NCBI GenBank assembly: GCA_016291475.1
Contig: JAEEXJ010000073.1
Location: forward strand, 1 to 16,286
Direction: 5' to 3'
Length of the DNA: 16,286 nt
From: Lachnospiraceae bacterium
GTDB lineage: Bacteria > Bacillota_A > Clostridia > Lachnospirales > Lachnospiraceae
The notes under the pieces are model-generated. The model saw only the letters and a list, made by a program, of their open reading frames with translations. It was not told the DNA's origin and did not search any database. How positions within the stretch are numbered: position 1 is the first letter of the stretch; each line of letters starts with the position of its first letter. Below, in pieces: positions 14,213-16,286 of this stretch. The position numbers and the translations under genes were made by a program.

Positions 14213-14221
14213 TGTTATAAT
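14213..14221 (+). promoter_or_regulatory. Extended -10 promoter of the chemoreceptor gene
   Basis: TGTTATAAT is a perfect extended -10, 39 bases before the GTG start. The best -35 (TTGTAA 14190-14195) is 20 bases away, too far, so the extended -10 probably carries recognition. A dyad ACATATT (14195-14201) and AATATGT (14207-14213) lies just upstream and could bind a regulator. Confidence 0.6.
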
Positions 14222-14259
14222 AGCACTAATTACATATCTTGCCGGAAGGAGGGCTACAC

Positions 14260-16286
14260 GTGAAGATCAAGAAGCTGTACGTTAGAATCACAATATTTTT
14301 GCTGATCACAGCAGCAATAGGTATTTTGTCACAGTGTGTTATATCCGCAGGAAGCATGAGGAATATTATGAGGGAAAATGCCGAGGAATCCCTGGCATCG
14401 GCCGTCAATTCCAATACTGCAGTACTGGGAAAATACATCGATAAGCTCTATGCTTATGCCGATGCATACAATGCCTCCGAGACCATGCTGGCCATGATAG
14501 AGGATGACACGAACCCCGCAAAGGTAGCGGCGGCTCAGAATACAACGGATGCTTTTTCCAAGATCATCCCCGATTCCACCAGCGTTCTTTATTCTACCTA
14601 TGCCGGAGACTGTATCATCCATAACGATCACAATATGATCGGATTCAGGAACCCCGACGATATCATCGCCGTTCTTCAGATGTATTACTGGAATCCCGAA
14701 TCCACTCCCGTATACAGCTCCATGGCACTTCTTGACCCTGCCAACAATATGATCTCTCTCTGCGTTGCAAAATCATGCTATAAGTCGGACAAGAGCCCTG
14801 CAGGATATGTATCAGTAACGGTTACTTCCGATGAAATGAATGCGATCATGGACAGGATTCATGTAAGCGACTATCAGGAAGTATCACTTCTCGGATTAAA
14901 CGACGGAATGGTTCTTTATGATACGGATCCTTCTATGGTCGGTCTTACCTATGAATCAGGTCCCATTGCGGATCTTGTTGCACAGGTTACCGCAGCAAAC
15001 GATGCCCAGATGAACGGAGATACATCCGATACCGCTCCTCAGATGCCGGATCTTACCGGAACCGTTGAGTATACGAGTACCAAAAACGGAAAGCAGATGA
15101 TCGGAAGCTATGCCATCATCCCCGAGTACGGCTGGATAATGTTTGTGGGCGCGGATACCGGTTCTCTTTTTGCGGAAGCTGCATCTGCTCAGAACATGAT
15201 AATCCTGGTGGGACTTGCGGTTCTTGCTCTTATCTGCGTAGTCCTTGCGGTTATCGTAAATATCCTTACCAAGCCCATCACTGAGGTTCAGCAGGCTCTT
15301 ACAAAGGTTGCGAATTTCGATCTTAACGGCGGAGAAGCCGTTCAGAAGTATCAGAAGCGTGAAGATGAGATCGGCAAGCTGGCAAATGCCACATCCGATG
15401 TTATCAACATGATCACGGGATTTATCAATGTCCTGAAGGATTGCAGTAATTCCCTTAAGGAAAGCACCGTAGAGCTGAACGATAACTCCAAGATGCTCAT
15501 GGATGTCACCACTCAAAACAGTGATATCGCCGAGAATCTTTACGGAAGCATTCAGCAGACAACCGCATCCATCCAGCTTGTAAGTGCCGAGATCGATAAG
15601 ATCGCGGATCTGTCGGGTGATGTCAGTGAAAAGGTTGCAAACAGCAGGGATCATTCTGATGAGCTGATAAGAGAGTCCGGAGAGCTCAGCAAGAGCATCG
15701 AAAAAGATATCGATCGCAGCATGAAGACCATGGAACAGATCATGAAGGACATGCAGGATGCCATCGAAAGTCTCAAGGATGTTGAGAAGATCAACGAGCT
15801 TGCGGATATCATCATGGCGATCACAAGGCAGACCAACCTCCTTGCACTTAATGCATCCATAGAGGCTGCAAGAGCAGGTGAAGCGGGCCGCGGATTTGCG
15901 GTTGTTGCGGGTGAGATCGGAAATCTTGCCGACCAGTCACAGAAAACTGCCATGGACATTCAGCAGATCGTTGAGGGCAGTAACAAGTCCGTAGAAAATG
16001 TAAGAACCCAGTTCGGTAAGGTTGTTGAATATATCGAAAATGATGTTGTGGAGAGCTATAAGAGATTCGGCGCTCAGAGTGAGAGCTATGATGAGGGAAT
16101 CTCAGCTATAAGAGATTCTGTTATAGAGATAGGCGAAGCTATGAGTAAGCTGAGCGTATCCGTAGCCGAGATAACCAAGGAAATGGATGTTGTAAACGGA
16201 GCATCCACGGAGAACGGTGAGGGCGTATCCAACATCGTACAGATGAACGAGCAGACCGATTCCGTATCCGGAAATATCGAGAAGAT
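14260..16286 (+). CDS. Methyl-accepting chemotaxis protein, 3' end outside the window
   Basis: Transmembrane chemoreceptor signalling to CheA/CheW. The start is GTG at 14260 behind GGAAGGAGGG. The reading frame stays open for 675 codons to the window edge. Residues 8-30 form the first membrane segment; about 35-315 is a large extracytoplasmic sensor with dCache-like pattern, including VLYDTDPSMVGLTY and the membrane-proximal IPEYGWIMFVGAD; about 314-340 is the second membrane segment (MIILVGLAVLALICVVLAVI); a HAMP region with ILTKPITEVQQAL follows. The signalling tip is canonical (TRQTNLLALNASIEAARAGE followed by AGRGFAVVAGEIGNLADQS). The ligand cannot be read from the sequence. Its upstream region includes a REP-like repeat and an extended -10. 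Confidence 0.93.
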   Translation, partial: MKIKKLYVRITIFLLITAAIGILSQCVISAGSMRNIMRENAEESLASAVNSNTAVLGKYIDKLYAYADAYNASETMLAMIEDDTNPAKVAAAQNTTDAFSKIIPDSTSVLYSTYAGDCIIHNDHNMIGFRNPDDIIAVLQMYYWNPESTPVYSSMALLDPANNMISLCVAKSCYKSDKSPAGYVSVTVTSDEMNAIMDRIHVSDYQEVSLLGLNDGMVLYDTDPSMVGLTYESGPIADLVAQVTAANDAQMNGDTSDTAPQMPDLTGTVEYTSTKNGKQMIGSYAIIPEYGWIMFVGADTGSLFAEAASAQNMIILVGLAVLALICVVLAVIVNILTKPITEVQQALTKVANFDLNGGEAVQKYQKREDEIGKLANATSDVINMITGFINVLKDCSNSLKESTVELNDNSKMLMDVTTQNSDIAENLYGSIQQTTASIQLVSAEIDKIADLSGDVSEKVANSRDHSDELIRESGELSKSIEKDIDRSMKTMEQIMKDMQDAIESLKDVEKINELADIIMAITRQTNLLALNASIEAARAGEAGRGFAVVAGEIGNLADQSQKTAMDIQQIVEGSNKSVENVRTQFGKVVEYIENDVVESYKRFGAQSESYDEGISAIRDSVIEIGEAMSKLSVSVAEITKEMDVVNGASTENGEGVSNIVQMNEQTDSVSGNIEK

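Noticed and set aside
14226..15959. Several minus-strand open frames across the chemoreceptor gene
   Set aside because: The plus strand carries a canonical chemoreceptor through the window end; the antisense frames are shadows of it.
1..16286. CRISPR array, tRNA, rRNA, integrase or insertion-sequence transposase
   Set aside because: I looked for direct repeats with regular spacers, tRNA-like cloverleaf ends and transposase motifs and saw none in the window.

Overview
The window looks like chromosomal DNA of a low-to-mid GC Firmicute, most likely a Lachnospiraceae (Butyrivibrio/Pseudobutyrivibrio-like). Reasons: strong AGGAGG-type ribosome sites, an HD-GYP protein with a 7TM sensor, a long chemoreceptor, and BcrA/LanFEG-type exporter genes in familiar clostridial form. 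This is inference from protein style; no rRNA or tRNA is present to place it.

Layout. (1) 36-2273: membrane-bound HD-GYP c-di-GMP phosphodiesterase with an unusual C-terminal cysteine-rich, GGDEF-like remnant, followed by a terminator. (2) 2319-3083: HigB/HigA-type toxin-antitoxin pair whose promoter is embedded in a perfect 30-nt palindrome, then a terminator. (3) 3183-4661: stand-alone xylulokinase. (4) 4972-5552: BrnT/BrnA-type toxin-antitoxin pair ending in a very long perfect hairpin. (5) 5558-7816: AT-richer accessory genes: an XRE regulator with tandem 27-residue repeats, a divergent second XRE protein with a possible DUF4160-like tail, a small unknown ORF and a MazG-like nucleotide pyrophosphohydrolase. 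(6) 12561 down to 7828 on the minus strand: a five-gene peptide/antibiotic-resistance type operon (BcrA-type ATPase, two ABC-2 permeases, membrane-anchored erythromycin-esterase-like enzyme, sensor histidine kinase), with an intrinsic terminator in its leader and a long inverted-repeat element before the kinase gene. (7) 12746-14066: divergent pair of a class I SAM methyltransferase and a membrane HExxH (M50-like) protein. (8) 14067-14162: the broken C-terminal end of an OmpR-type response regulator, cut off at a small REP-like repeat. (9) 14260 to the window end: a methyl-accepting chemotaxis protein, incomplete at its 3' end.

How it fits together. The exporter operon has a kinase but no intact response regulator in the window; the only regulator sequence is the fragment at 14067-14162. 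Short related repeats (a GGGGACGGTTC / GGTTCTTnCTGACTC family) occur at 2279, 8735-8811 and 14160-14188, the last two at the edges of remodelled or lost genes. The most interesting points are the decayed regulator beside a REP-like element, the esterase inside a LanFEG-like operon with a leader terminator, the repeat-containing XRE protein, and the HD-GYP protein with a degenerate, cysteine-interrupted GGDEF-like tail.
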